Positions 1 through 8,811 of a stretch of DNA of 64,000 bases are shown here, one piece after another. The translations under genes and the position numbers were made by a program. The notes below the pieces were generated by a model that did no database searches, was not told the origin of the DNA, and saw only the letters and a list, made by a program, of their open reading frames with translations. The stretch is from Flavobacterium okayamense. Lineage in GTDB: Bacteria; Bacteroidota; Bacteroidia; Flavobacteriales; Flavobacteriaceae. Where the stretch lies: contig NZ_AP024749.1 in assembly GCF_019702945.1 (NCBI RefSeq), positions 62,001 to 126,000 on the forward strand. Direction: 5' to 3'. The first letter of the stretch is position 1; every line of letters begins with the position of its first letter.

Positions 1-455
1 TTAGCTAAAACTTTTGCCAAGGCAACACGCTGCATTTGACCACCGCTTAAATATTTTACCTTCGTGTTGAAAAATTCACTCATTTCAACCACCTCAAGTA
101 ATTCATCTATCCTAGCCTTCTTTTCTTCAGGAAAAAAATTAGATAAATATTTACCTACATTTTCTGAGACGGTTATGTATGGCATCAAATCAAAATCTTG
201 TGCTAAATATTTTATTTGTGACATACCAGGAACCAAGTTAAATTTTGGACCAGTAACCACTTCACCATTCCAATAAATATTACCAGATTTTGCATCTTCT
301 AGACCATAAATCAACTTTAACAATGTACTTTTTCCGCAACCACTTTCCCCAATAATCGCAAGACTTTCACCTTGTTTAATGGCAAAAGAAAGTAAGTTTA
401 GCGTATTAAATACTTGATTACTATATTGAAACGAAAGTGATTCTACTTTTAACAT
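1..455 (-). CDS. ABC transporter ATP-binding protein (3' part cut by window edge)
   Basis: Reading the minus strand from the ATG at 455 gives an ABC ATPase of at least 151 residues that runs off the left edge. Walker A (GESGCGKST) is at residues 36-44 and the ABC signature LSGGQ at about 136-140, followed by the start of the helix leading to Walker B. The Walker B and H-loop lie outside the window. The order is that of an importer/exporter-type nucleotide-binding subunit; the substrate cannot be told without its permease. A perfect Bacteroidota -7 element lies 16 bases upstream of the ATG, so the gene probably has its own promoter, divergent from the next gene. Confidence 0.9.
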   Translation of the reverse strand, partial: MLKVESLSFQYSNQVFNTLNLLSFAIKQGESLAIIGESGCGKSTLLKLIYGLEDAKSGNIYWNGEVVTGPKFNLVPGMSQIKYLAQDFDLMPYITVSENVGKYLSNFFPEEKKARIDELLEVVEMSEFFNTKVKYLSGGQMQRVALAKVLA

Positions 456-470
456 GAAAGAAATAAAAAA

Positions 471-478
471 CAAAAGTA
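471..478 (-). promoter_or_regulatory. -7 promoter element for the ABC ATPase
   Basis: On the minus strand the sequence reads TACTTTTG, a perfect match to TAnnTTTG, 15 bases before the ATG at 455. No convincing -33 TTG is seen at the usual spacing, so this is a partial promoter match. Confidence 0.5.
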
Positions 479-539
479 TTAAGTTATTTTTAAAAAAATA
501 AATAATTACTATATTGCACCGCCCAAAATTAATACCAAT

Positions 540-1139
540 ATGAAATTTAATCTTTTAAAAGGAGCTCTTTTTTTAATCTCTTTATTTTCTTTTACAACTT
601 CACAAGCGCAATATGGTCTTGAAGTTAATTATGGTTTAAACGGAGTTTTTGAACCAAGTATTAACAATCTTTCTCACTTTGGAGCTGGATTAACCTATGA
701 TTTCGATGAAACCTATGGTTTAAAATTAGATTTTGCTTCTGATAAATTTAGAACAGATATTTTAAAACTAGATGAGAAAACAGGTGTTGATATTACTAGA
801 ATATCAATTCAAGGTACTGCTAATATTTCATCATTAATTACGCGTGCTAGCAGTCATGATTTCTTTAACCTAATCGCTCATGGTGGTGCAGGTTATTCTT
901 TAGTAAAATCATCTCTAGGTGGTGGTAATGACAACTTAGTTAATGTAATTGGAGGCTTAACTCCACGATTCAGAATTACTGACGGATTGTTTTTTGCAAT
1001 AGATACATCTGTTGTGTTTAACATTTCACAACATTACAATTTTGACGGTACTTTAGCTTATACGGATGCAGTAAATTCATTTACAGGAATAACTTATAAC
1101 GTTACTGGTGGTATAATTTATAAGTTTAACGAATACTAA
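540..1139 (+). CDS. Outer membrane beta-barrel protein
   Basis: A 199-residue protein with a cleavable signal peptide (hydrophobic core LFLISLFSF, cleavage near SQAQ, residues 20-24). The rest alternates hydrophobic and polar residues with many Gly and aromatic positions, and ends in an aromatic/acidic residue pattern typical of an 8-strand porin-like barrel (outer membrane protein beta-barrel family). No catalytic motif is visible. It stands alone between a divergent ABC ATPase and htpG and is followed by a hairpin terminator. Its role is unknown; structural or small-solute roles are possible for the family. Confidence 0.75.
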   Translation: MKFNLLKGALFLISLFSFTTSQAQYGLEVNYGLNGVFEPSINNLSHFGAGLTYDFDETYGLKLDFASDKFRTDILKLDEKTGVDITRISIQGTANISSLITRASSHDFFNLIAHGGAGYSLVKSSLGGGNDNLVNVIGGLTPRFRITDGLFFAIDTSVVFNISQHYNFDGTLAYTDAVNSFTGITYNVTGGIIYKFNEY

Positions 1140-1171
1140 AAATAAAACCAACCCAAACTATTTTCATGTAT

Positions 1172-1204
1172 AAGGCTTCTCATTTTTTGAGGAGTCTTTT
1201 TTTA
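1172..1204 (+). terminator. Rho-independent terminator after the barrel protein gene
   Basis: AAGGCTTCTC pairs (with two G-U pairs) with GAGGAGTCTT across an AT loop and runs straight into a T tract. Confidence 0.75.
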
Positions 1205-1280
1205 TGTCAATTTGTCACCAAAACAACTTTGGTATTTTATTTGAAAAACCTTTTACAAGTTTAATTTAAAACAGATAGAT

Positions 1281-3167
1281 ATGTCAAGTGGAAAAATTAA
1301 TGTTTCGGTAGAAAACATATTTCCTTTAATTAAAAAGTTTTTATATAGTGATCACGAAATTTTTCTTCGTGAATTAGTTTCTAATGCAACTGATGCTACT
1401 TTAAAACTAAAACACTTAACAAGCATTGGAGAGGCAAAGGTTGAATACGGCAATCCTATCATTGAAGTGAAAATTGATGCCGTAGGTAAAAAACTTCATA
1501 TCATCGATCAAGGCTTAGGAATGACAGCCGAGGAAGTTGAGAAATATATTAATCAAATTGCTTTTTCTGGTGCCGAAGAATTCTTAGAAAAGTATAAAGA
1601 TTCTGCCAAAGATTCAGGTGTAATTGGTCATTTCGGTTTAGGATTTTACTCGGCTTTTATGGTTGCTAGTAAAGTGGAAATCATCACCAAATCATTTAAA
1701 GATGAACCAGCAGCACATTGGACATGTGACGGAAGTCCGGAATTTACGCTAGAGCCACATGATAAAACAGAAAGAGGAACTGAAATTATTTTACATATAG
1801 CTGAGGATTCGTTAGAATTTTTAGAAGAAGGAAAAATTAGAGAACTTTTAACTAAGTATAATAAGTTCATGCCAATTCCAATTAAATTTGGCACTAGAAA
1901 AGAAGCGCTACCAAAACCCGAAGACGCTGGTGATGATTATAAAACAGAGTACAAAGATGTTGATAATATCATCAATAATCCAAATCCTGCTTGGACGAAA
2001 CAGCCTTCTGATTTAACAGATGAAGATTACAAGAATTTTTATAGAGAATTGTACCCAATGCAATTTGATGAACCTTTATTTAACATTCATTTGAATGTAG
2101 ATTATCCGTTCAATTTAACTGGAATTTTATATTTCCCTAAACTATCTTCAGATTTACAAATTCAAAAAGATAAGATTCAATTATATCAAAATCAAGTTTT
2201 TGTAACAGATAATGTTGAAGGAATTGTACCAGAATTCTTAACGATGTTAAAAGGTGTTATCGATTCTCCAGATATTCCACTTAACGTTTCACGTTCCTAT
2301 CTACAAGCTGATGGAAATGTAAAGAAAATTTCAAATTACATTACACGTAAAGTTTCCGATAAATTGAAATCATTATTCAATGAAAACCGTGAAGATTTTG
2401 AGCAAAAATGGAACGATATTAAAATTGTATTAGAATATGGAATGCTTTCGGAACCTAAGTTCTATGAAAAAGCTGGAGATTTTGTTTTATACCCTACAAC
2501 AGAAGAAAAATATTACACTTTAGCCGAATTAAAAGAAAAACTAGCTTCAAATCAAACAGATAAAGATGGAAAGTTAGTCGTGTTATATGCTTCAAACAAA
2601 GATGCTCAACATAGTTATATTGAAGCTGCGATTGAAAAAGGTTATGAAGTATTATTATTAGATTCACCTATTGTATCACATTTAATTCAAAAATTAGAAG
2701 CGGATAATGAAAATCTAACTTTTGCTCGTGTAGATGCGGATCATTTAGACAAATTAATTCAGAAAGAGGAAAATCAAATTTCAAAATTATCTGATGATGA
2801 AAAAGAAAAACTTAAAACTGCTATAGAAGGTTTTGTTCCTAAAGAAACTTATACTGTTCAAATGGAAGCTCTAGATAGCAAATCAGCTCCATTTATGATT
2901 ACGCAACCTGAATTCATGAGAAGAATGAAAGAAATGAGTCAATCAGGTGGCGGTGGAATGTTTGGCATGGGTAATTTACCCGAAATGTATAATTTAGTAG
3001 TAAATACCAATTCTGAATTAGCATCAAATATTTTATCAAATGAAAATGAGGAAGTTCAAAAATCACTTGTAAAACAAGCATTAGATTTAGCCAAACTTTC
3101 TCAAGGATTATTAAAAGGAGAAGAGTTAACTGCCTTTGTAAAAAGAAGTTTTGAAAGTTTAAAATAG
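1281..3167 (+). CDS. htpG: Molecular chaperone HtpG (Hsp90)
   Basis: A 628-residue cytoplasmic ATP-dependent chaperone, the usual length for bacterial Hsp90. The GHKL ATPase domain is N-terminal, with the ATP-binding helix ELVSNATDA (catalytic Glu31, Asn35, Asp38), DQGLGM at about 76-81 and GHFGLGFYSAF at about 117-127. The middle domain contains the conserved NVSRSYLQ segment (about 337), and the C-terminal dimerisation domain completes the chain. The gene is monocistronic, with terminators before and after. A near-consensus promoter (TTG at 1212-1214, 21-base spacer, TTTATTTG at 1236-1243) lies upstream; no heat-shock operator is evident. Confidence 0.98.
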   Translation: MSSGKINVSVENIFPLIKKFLYSDHEIFLRELVSNATDATLKLKHLTSIGEAKVEYGNPIIEVKIDAVGKKLHIIDQGLGMTAEEVEKYINQIAFSGAEEFLEKYKDSAKDSGVIGHFGLGFYSAFMVASKVEIITKSFKDEPAAHWTCDGSPEFTLEPHDKTERGTEIILHIAEDSLEFLEEGKIRELLTKYNKFMPIPIKFGTRKEALPKPEDAGDDYKTEYKDVDNIINNPNPAWTKQPSDLTDEDYKNFYRELYPMQFDEPLFNIHLNVDYPFNLTGILYFPKLSSDLQIQKDKIQLYQNQVFVTDNVEGIVPEFLTMLKGVIDSPDIPLNVSRSYLQADGNVKKISNYITRKVSDKLKSLFNENREDFEQKWNDIKIVLEYGMLSEPKFYEKAGDFVLYPTTEEKYYTLAELKEKLASNQTDKDGKLVVLYASNKDAQHSYIEAAIEKGYEVLLLDSPIVSHLIQKLEADNENLTFARVDADHLDKLIQKEENQISKLSDDEKEKLKTAIEGFVPKETYTVQMEALDSKSAPFMITQPEFMRRMKEMSQSGGGGMFGMGNLPEMYNLVVNTNSELASNILSNENEEVQKSLVKQALDLAKLSQGLLKGEELTAFVKRSFESLK

Positions 3168-3230
3168 TTTATTTGATACTTCACAATCCTTTTAGATTCT
3201 AAATCAAGTTTAGAATTATAATTAAATTTA

Positions 3231-3259
3231 AAACCTGTAAGATTCTCTTACAGGTTTTT
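3231..3259 (+). terminator. Rho-independent terminator after htpG
   Basis: Perfect inverted repeat AACCTGTAAGA / TCTTACAGGTT with a 3-base loop followed by TTT. It lies 63 bases after the htpG stop. Confidence 0.85.
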
Positions 3260-3282
3260 GTATTTTTAAAGAAAAAAAAAAA

Positions 3283-4095
3283 ATGAAAAACTTTCTTTTA
3301 GGAGTGTTATTATTTTCAGTTTTCAGTTTTGGACAAGTAGACCAAAAAAAAGCTTTGAATATAGGAGACATAATAACATTAAAATCAATAATTTTAGTAG
3401 AACATCGAAATTTAAATATTGTTTTACCTGATGATTATAATGATGAAGAAAAATATCCTGTTATCTATCTATTAGATGGTTCAATAAACGAAGATTTAAT
3501 TCACGTAACGGGTTTAGTGCAATTTTTTAATCTTCAATTTAAAATGCCAAAATGTATTATTGTTGGAATTTCTAATCTCGATAGAAAACACGATTTCACT
3601 TTTCCTACAACTGATAAAGATTTAAAAAAAGATTACCCAACAACAGGTGGCTCAGAAAATTTCATAGAATTCATTGAAAAAGAATTACAACCTTATATCA
3701 ATTCAAATTACAGAACCAATGGTAAAAATTATTTAATTGGCCAATCACTTGGTGGATTATTGGCAACTGAAATTCTAATAAAAAAACCGAATCTATTTTC
3801 ACATTATTTAATTACTAGTCCAAGTTTATGGTGGGACAATCAAAGCTTATTAGAATTAGGCAAACAAGTCTTACCAAAGAATAATTATTCAGAAAAATAT
3901 ATTTACTTGGCCGTTGGTCAGCAAGAACACAAGATAATGGTAAAAGATGCTAAATCACTTGCTTTATTGTTAAGTAAAATAGAAACCAAAAAAACTGATT
4001 TTGTAATTTTTCCTGAAGAAAATCATGCGACAATTTTACACAATAGTTTGTACAAAGCATTTTCATTATTATTCCCTTTTACAGAAAACAAATGA
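3283..4095 (+). CDS. Esterase D/IroE-like alpha/beta hydrolase (COG2819)
   Basis: A 270-residue protein with an N-terminal signal peptide (ends near SFGQ, about residue 17), so it probably acts in the periplasm. The esterase fold is shown by the YPVIYLLDG strand (about 60), the nucleophile elbow GQSLGG (about 152-157) and a C-terminal His in EENHAT (about 246) that would complete the Ser-Asp-His triad. Family members hydrolyse ester bonds, including siderophore esters, but no siderophore genes lie nearby. The stop codon overlaps the next gene by 4 bases (ATGA), so the two are probably co-translated. Confidence 0.85.
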   Translation: MKNFLLGVLLFSVFSFGQVDQKKALNIGDIITLKSIILVEHRNLNIVLPDDYNDEEKYPVIYLLDGSINEDLIHVTGLVQFFNLQFKMPKCIIVGISNLDRKHDFTFPTTDKDLKKDYPTTGGSENFIEFIEKELQPYINSNYRTNGKNYLIGQSLGGLLATEILIKKPNLFSHYLITSPSLWWDNQSLLELGKQVLPKNNYSEKYIYLAVGQQEHKIMVKDAKSLALLLSKIETKKTDFVIFPEENHATILHNSLYKAFSLLFPFTENK

Positions 4096-4601
4096 ATTTA
4101 CAACCAATATTACATAACGAATTAGTAACATTAATACCTTTACAAAAAGGAGATTTTGATGAATTATACAATATTGCTTCTGACGAATTGTTGTGGGAAC
4201 AACATCCTAACAATGATAGGTTTAAAAAAGAAGTCTTTGAAGAGTTTTTCAACAAAGCAATAGAATCTAAAGGAGCATTCAAAATTATCGACACTGTATC
4301 CAATCAAGTTATTGGCTCGACTCGATTTTATAATTATGATGCAAATTTAAAAACTATAGTAATTGGTTATACATTCATCGATCGAAGCCTTTGGGGAACC
4401 AATTATAACTCCACAGTAAAACATTTAATGATGGATTATGCTTTCCACTTTGTAGAAAACATACATTTTCATGTTGGCGAAACTAATTTCCGCTCACAAA
4501 AAGCAGTTGAAAAACTAGGTGGAAAGAAAATTGGCGAAATAAAAGACGATACTTCGCCAAAAACAAATTGGATTTATGAAATAAATAAAAAGTCTTATTA
4601 A
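4092..4601 (+). CDS. GNAT family N-acetyltransferase (RimJ/RimL type)
   Basis: A 169-residue protein of the Acetyltransf_3 type: N-terminal RLIPL-like start (LVTLIPLQKGDFDEL), beta strand with IGSTRFYN (about 75), the IGYTFIDRSLWG motif (about 92-103), and a C-terminal NFRSQKAVEKLG motif (about 138) that in this family contacts acetyl-CoA and closes the fold. It is predicted to acetylate an amino group of a protein or small molecule; the substrate is unknown. It overlaps the upstream esterase gene by 4 bases. Confidence 0.88.
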   Translation: MNLQPILHNELVTLIPLQKGDFDELYNIASDELLWEQHPNNDRFKKEVFEEFFNKAIESKGAFKIIDTVSNQVIGSTRFYNYDANLKTIVIGYTFIDRSLWGTNYNSTVKHLMMDYAFHFVENIHFHVGETNFRSQKAVEKLGGKKIGEIKDDTSPKTNWIYEINKKSY

Positions 4602-6701
4602 CTAATTCTTTAATACTTCATTTCCTTCTTCTTTCTTAGTAGAATTAAGAAAATTTGAATCTTCTTTTGCTAATTTATTTCGAGTTGGAATTTTATAATT
4701 CAATGAAAAACCAATTCGCCTAGAATCATATTTACTGTAATATTGTAAATCGGTTCCAATTGCACCTAAACCTTGTTTATTTGTATTAAAAATATCGTTT
4801 ACATATAATGAAACAGATAAATTATCAGATAAGAATTTCTTTGCAAATGTTGCGTCTAATTGCTGACTAAAAGGTTCTTGAATGGCATAATATTGATAAT
4901 TTCCTCCAGTAGTAGATGTATTATAATTAAGTGTGAATTTAATTTTACTAGGCAACTGAACCTGAGACATTAAATTAAAATTCCAAAAACCTTTATAATC
5001 AATTCCATCAAGAAAGTGTTTTTGATGTCCTATATAAATATACAAAAAATTAATTTCATCAGGATTGAAATCAAACTTTAAGGTTTCTTTCAAGCCTTTT
5101 AAAAATAACATATAAGGCAATGGTAATCCAAAGTTAAAATTATGAACTTTCAGTTTTGGGGCATTTACAGAAACACTTGCAGCTCCGCCTGGTGTCTCAA
5201 TAATTCTATTTACTACTTGATTACTTGCATCGCTAATAGAATATCCAATATAAAAATATTCAAAAGCACTTACTCTAATTTCATAATTATCAAAAATTGT
5301 AGGATCTAAATTTGGGTTACCAAAAAATGAAACATTTGGATTTTGATAATTTGTGTTATTAGGATTCAAAGCCGAAGTATTAGGCAAACTAATCTTTTTG
5401 TTGTAATTAGCATTAAAAAACACTTGCGGCATTATATTGTATTGTATTGTAGCATTAGGGAAAAATCGGGTTAAATCAAATGGCGTTAATAAACCAGTAT
5501 TTGTTTCTCCTTTAATTTTATAGGATTCTAATCTTCCGCCTAAAATGAAATCAAACTTTTTATAAGTCGATTGAAATTCAGAATAAGCCGCATATGTCGT
5601 TCTCCAATAATCTAAATTTTTTACATCAAAACTCTCAGTTACAAAATCTAGTTTATCAGCTAAAACTCCAATGCTAAATTTTGTTTCATCTAATAACTTT
5701 AATTCTTGAGAATAATCTGTTTTAAATTGATAAAAATTTTGATTATAATTATTTTGAAGACCAGCAGTTCCATTTATCAATGAAGTTAAGTCAAAATCAT
5801 TCTGATTATTGTTATAATTAAATCTGAAGTCTAATTTTTTGCTTCTATCTTCAAATCGTTTTTGATAATTTAATGCTACATCATTTCGATTTCTTTTATT
5901 TTTACTTAAATCAGAAGAAACAAAACCAAATCCATTAGCATCTATTGTAGATCTATTATTACTGGTATTAAAGTCATAATTTACCAACAATCTATCGTTT
6001 CCTAAATCAAATTTCAAACCGGTTTTAACAAAATAAAAACGATTTGTTCTATCGGAAAAGTTTTGAGAAATTACTTCATTTGGACTGAAGAAGTTACTCC
6101 TTTGATAGGCTTCATTATAGCTTTGTCCTATTTGTATTTGCCAACCAAACAGACTGTTTTTTGCACTAACAAGTAAACTATTATTAAAACGATGACGAGA
6201 ATCATCATATTTTGTATAACTATATCCGTTTGAATACGTTGCAGATAGATAATTTTTAGCGTTTTTGGAAGTAATTATATTAATAATAGCACCACCTGAT
6301 GTTGCTGGAAATTCGGCTCCTGGCTGCGTTATTATTTCAACTTTTTCAATTGAATTTGCTGGTAAACTTTCTAAATACGAAGTCAATTCATTTGAATAAA
6401 TATTTAATGGTCTACTATCCATAAATACTTCTAACTGTTTACCTTGATACATCATACCAGCAACATCAGAAACTATTAAGCCTGGAAGCTTTTTTAAACC
6501 CTCCATAACCGAACCCGAATTTAAATGAGCTTGTTCTGAAAAATCAAAAATGGTACGATCTGCCTTTTGCTCTACGGCTTTTTTCTTTTTCACAAGAATA
6601 ACTTCTTCTAATTCCGTTGATTTTATTGAATCATTTTCTGTTTGAGAAAATAAAAAATTAGGTAGTATTAATAAAAAAAAGGCAGGTATTAAATTTTTCA
6701 T
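4602..6701 (-). CDS. TonB-dependent-receptor-like outer membrane protein (OMP_b-brl_3)
   Basis: A 699-residue outer membrane protein. A signal peptide (ends near FSQ, about residue 20) is followed by a plug-like domain (about 35-140: ELEEVILVKKK, LKKLPGLIVSD, then GGAIINIIT). A large beta barrel rich in aromatic and Asn residues runs to the C-terminus. The N-terminal carboxypeptidase-regulatory domain of many Bacteroidota receptors is absent and no SusD partner lies next door, so it is unlikely to be a SusC-type glycan importer. Members of this family are often found alone; the ligand is unknown. The 3' end abuts the GNAT gene convergently with no spacer. Confidence 0.88.
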   Translation of the reverse strand: MKNLIPAFFLLILPNFLFSQTENDSIKSTELEEVILVKKKKAVEQKADRTIFDFSEQAHLNSGSVMEGLKKLPGLIVSDVAGMMYQGKQLEVFMDSRPLNIYSNELTSYLESLPANSIEKVEIITQPGAEFPATSGGAIINIITSKNAKNYLSATYSNGYSYTKYDDSRHRFNNSLLVSAKNSLFGWQIQIGQSYNEAYQRSNFFSPNEVISQNFSDRTNRFYFVKTGLKFDLGNDRLLVNYDFNTSNNRSTIDANGFGFVSSDLSKNKRNRNDVALNYQKRFEDRSKKLDFRFNYNNNQNDFDLTSLINGTAGLQNNYNQNFYQFKTDYSQELKLLDETKFSIGVLADKLDFVTESFDVKNLDYWRTTYAAYSEFQSTYKKFDFILGGRLESYKIKGETNTGLLTPFDLTRFFPNATIQYNIMPQVFFNANYNKKISLPNTSALNPNNTNYQNPNVSFFGNPNLDPTIFDNYEIRVSAFEYFYIGYSISDASNQVVNRIIETPGGAASVSVNAPKLKVHNFNFGLPLPYMLFLKGLKETLKFDFNPDEINFLYIYIGHQKHFLDGIDYKGFWNFNLMSQVQLPSKIKFTLNYNTSTTGGNYQYYAIQEPFSQQLDATFAKKFLSDNLSVSLYVNDIFNTNKQGLGAIGTDLQYYSKYDSRRIGFSLNYKIPTRNKLAKEDSNFLNSTKKEEGNEVLKN

Positions 6702-6746
6702 TTAAGCTTAATTATCTTGTTATATCATAGTTTGACTTATTTCTAG

Positions 6747-6754
6747 TAATTTTG
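6747..6754 (+). promoter_or_regulatory. -7 promoter element for the DUF2721 gene
   Basis: TAATTTTG matches TAnnTTTG perfectly, 35 bases before the ATG at 6790. It overlaps a small inverted repeat (TAATTT...AAATTA, 6747-6764). A TTG lies too close upstream (12-base spacer) to be a standard -33. Confidence 0.45.
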
Positions 6755-6789
6755 TTACAAATTAATTTCATTCTTTACAGTTTTATAAA

Positions 6790-7176
6790 ATGATTTTATC
6801 CTTAGAAACTCCGGCGCTACTTTTCTCAGCTACTTCATTGATACTTTTAGCTTACACAAATAGGTTTTTAACAATTGCACAGATTATTAGAAATTTAAAA
6901 AGAAATTATGAGCAAGAACATTCTAAAAGTATATTATTAGAAATTAAAAACCTTAATCTACGCTTAACATTAATTCGTTACATGCAATTATTTGGAGTAA
7001 TGTGTTTGTTTATATCTGTTTTTGCAATGTTAATGCTTTTCTTAGAACAACAGTTAATTGGAATTTATTTATTTGGACTTTCACTATTATGTCTATTAGT
7101 TTCATTAGCATTATCTTTTTGGGAAATTAGTATATCGGTTAAAGCATTAAAAATTCATCTTGAAGATTTAAAATAA
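6790..7176 (+). CDS. DUF2721 family membrane protein
   Basis: A 128-residue protein matching the DUF2721 pattern: a first membrane segment (about 5-22), a basic linker with RFLTIAQIIRNLK, then a LNLRLTLIRYMQ helix and two further membrane segments (about 68-88 and 93-115). It is an inner membrane protein of unknown function. It stands alone between a divergent receptor gene and a secreted-protein gene. Confidence 0.8.
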   Translation: MILSLETPALLFSATSLILLAYTNRFLTIAQIIRNLKRNYEQEHSKSILLEIKNLNLRLTLIRYMQLFGVMCLFISVFAMLMLFLEQQLIGIYLFGLSLLCLLVSLALSFWEISISVKALKIHLEDLK

Positions 7177-7234
7177 AAATTCAATTAAACTTTTTTATGT
7201 TTTTATAATCTAATTAGCATAAACTATTAAGATT

Positions 7235-8032
7235 ATGAAAAAAAGACTCTCTATTCTAGTATTGTTCTTGGGTATATATTCATTTTATGCACAAGAAAAC
7301 GTTACTCCTTCTAATGTTGGAAACAATTTTAGTCTTGAAGGCGCCTTAGCTACTTTAAAAGATGTAAGTACAATTGAAGAATTTGAAAAATTAATTAATC
7401 AAGAAAAAAGTGATGTAAATAATTTAGATCTGAATAATGATGGTGAAATAGATTATATTCAAGTCGAAGAATTGGTTGAAAACAATATTCACATTCTTGT
7501 GTTAAGTACTTTTTTAGATGAAAATGAAAAACAAGATATTGCAACTATAGCAATTGAAAAAACAGGTGAAGAAGAAGCTTATTTACAAATTGAAGGCGAT
7601 TCTGATTTGTTTCCTGAAAATACTTTAATCGAACCTTTCGACTCTAAAGAGGTAATTAAAAGTAACTCCAAAGGTCCTTCTCTTTTTGATATTGAATGGA
7701 AATCCATAGTAGTTAATGTATGGACTTGGCCAGTAATTCGTTTTATATACGCCCCTAATTATGTGGTTTGGATTTCTCCTTACCGTTGGCGTTATTATCC
7801 TTTATGGTGGAAACCTTGGGCACCGATTCGATATTCAGTATTTTATTCAAGAAATGCAAGACATCGTGTGTATTTTAGAACAACTACAATAAGACGTTCT
7901 ACTATTGCCAGAAAAATATATTTACCAAGAAGAAGAACCTCTACTATAATTGTTCGCAATAATCGAAATACTACTATTGTAAAAAAGAATAAAAGAGGCA
8001 CAACAGTTATACGTAAAAAATCTAGACGATAA
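7235..8032 (+). CDS. Secreted protein with EF-hand-like loop and Trp/Arg-rich tail
   Basis: A 265-residue exported protein with no recognised family. The signal peptide ends near YAQ (residue 20). Residues 65-76 (DLNNDGEIDYIQ) look like a single EF-hand calcium loop with ligands at positions 1, 3, 5 and 9, but Gln in place of the final Glu. A mixed alpha/beta region follows. Residues about 155-200 are strikingly rich in Trp and Tyr (WTWP, RWRYYPLWW). The last 65 residues are very basic, with about a third Arg/Lys and many Thr/Ile pairs. The basic tail may bind an acidic surface polymer or nucleic acid, which is inference. It ends in a bidirectional terminator. Confidence 0.8.
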   Translation: MKKRLSILVLFLGIYSFYAQENVTPSNVGNNFSLEGALATLKDVSTIEEFEKLINQEKSDVNNLDLNNDGEIDYIQVEELVENNIHILVLSTFLDENEKQDIATIAIEKTGEEEAYLQIEGDSDLFPENTLIEPFDSKEVIKSNSKGPSLFDIEWKSIVVNVWTWPVIRFIYAPNYVVWISPYRWRYYPLWWKPWAPIRYSVFYSRNARHRVYFRTTTIRRSTIARKIYLPRRRTSTIIVRNNRNTTIVKKNKRGTTVIRKKSRR

Positions 8033-8060
8033 AAAAAAACGCCTTTTTGGCGTTTTTTTT
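8031..8060. terminator. Bidirectional terminator
   Basis: A-tract, AACGCC, a short T loop, GGCGTT, T-tract. It can serve the plus-strand secreted-protein gene and the convergent minus-strand lipoprotein gene; the last base pair overlaps the latter's stop codon. Confidence 0.8.
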
Positions 8061-8679
8061 ATTCTATTATCCAAAGTAAGACGGGTTTTTCAGTATTTTT
8101 TAATTTATCATCTAACTTGTACATAAACTCATTAGAAACTGCAGGACAGCCCCAACTTAATGGAGAATATCTCGGATAAATCTCTTTATTTTTTACGGCA
8201 TTCCAAGAATGTAACACCACTACTCTTTTTACAGCAGTTTCATTAGTTTCTTCCAACCCATGTAGCCAATACTTTGTTTTTATTCCCCATGAACTAACGT
8301 CTCTATCCCCTATTTTATATTTCCCTTTCATTGAACAATGACTATTAACTCTACTATCAAATTTTACATTTTGCCATTTATGTAAATTATCTTCAAATTG
8401 ATCACAACTTCCATGGGTAACTAAATTTTTATCAATTACTTTCTCAGCATCAAAGTCATAAATAAAAAATCTGCTTTTACCAGAATGAAGACTCAAATCA
8501 ACCAAAAAATAATAGGACTCATCAAATTTATTTTCTTTACAAAATGCTAAAGCTTCTTTATGAAAAGCGTTATAATCTTTCAAAGATTTAATAGTATTAA
8601 TTGTTTTCGTCTTAGACTTTACTTCAGAGTTATTACAACACAAAAAACAAATTGAAAAAATAATTATTACAAATCTCAT
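8059..8679 (-). CDS. Murein L,D-transpeptidase catalytic domain lipoprotein (YkuD_2 type)
   Basis: A 206-residue protein. The N-terminus is a lipoprotein signal with a lipobox-like FLC/LCC near residue 14-15, so it is probably membrane anchored. The catalytic domain carries VLHSWNA (conserved His, about 150) and SPLSWGCPAVS (catalytic Cys in SWGCPA, about 175), the hallmark of the YkuD_2/PF13645 family. Related enzymes join or edit peptide stems in peptidoglycan through a Cys acyl-enzyme. Periplasmic peptidoglycan modification is inferred from the family. Confidence 0.85.
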   Translation of the reverse strand: MRFVIIIFSICFLCCNNSEVKSKTKTINTIKSLKDYNAFHKEALAFCKENKFDESYYFLVDLSLHSGKSRFFIYDFDAEKVIDKNLVTHGSCDQFEDNLHKWQNVKFDSRVNSHCSMKGKYKIGDRDVSSWGIKTKYWLHGLEETNETAVKRVVVLHSWNAVKNKEIYPRYSPLSWGCPAVSNEFMYKLDDKLKNTEKPVLLWIIE

Positions 8680-8784
8680 ATAATTTAATTAAAGTATAAT
8701 AACTTCAATATTGAATTTTTATTAAGTTTTATAATGTTAATTTCTTACTAAAGTTTATATATCCAAAGCTAAATTCTAAATTCT

Positions 8785-8792
8785 TATATTTG
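8785..8792 (+). promoter_or_regulatory. -7 promoter element for the DMT exporter gene
   Basis: TATATTTG, a perfect TAnnTTTG match, 19 bases upstream of the ATG at 8812. No clear -33 TTG at the normal spacing. Confidence 0.55.
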
Positions 8793-8811
8793 CGCCCCTT
8801 AAATTAAAGTC

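Noticed and set aside
64..276. 70-codon plus-strand frame at the left edge
   Set aside because: Antisense to the ABC ATPase, whose Walker A and LSGGQ motifs are clear on the minus strand.
484..501. 18-base palindrome TTATTTTT-AA-AAAAATAA between the first two genes
   Set aside because: Low-complexity A/T run; such symmetry is expected by chance and no second copy supports an operator.
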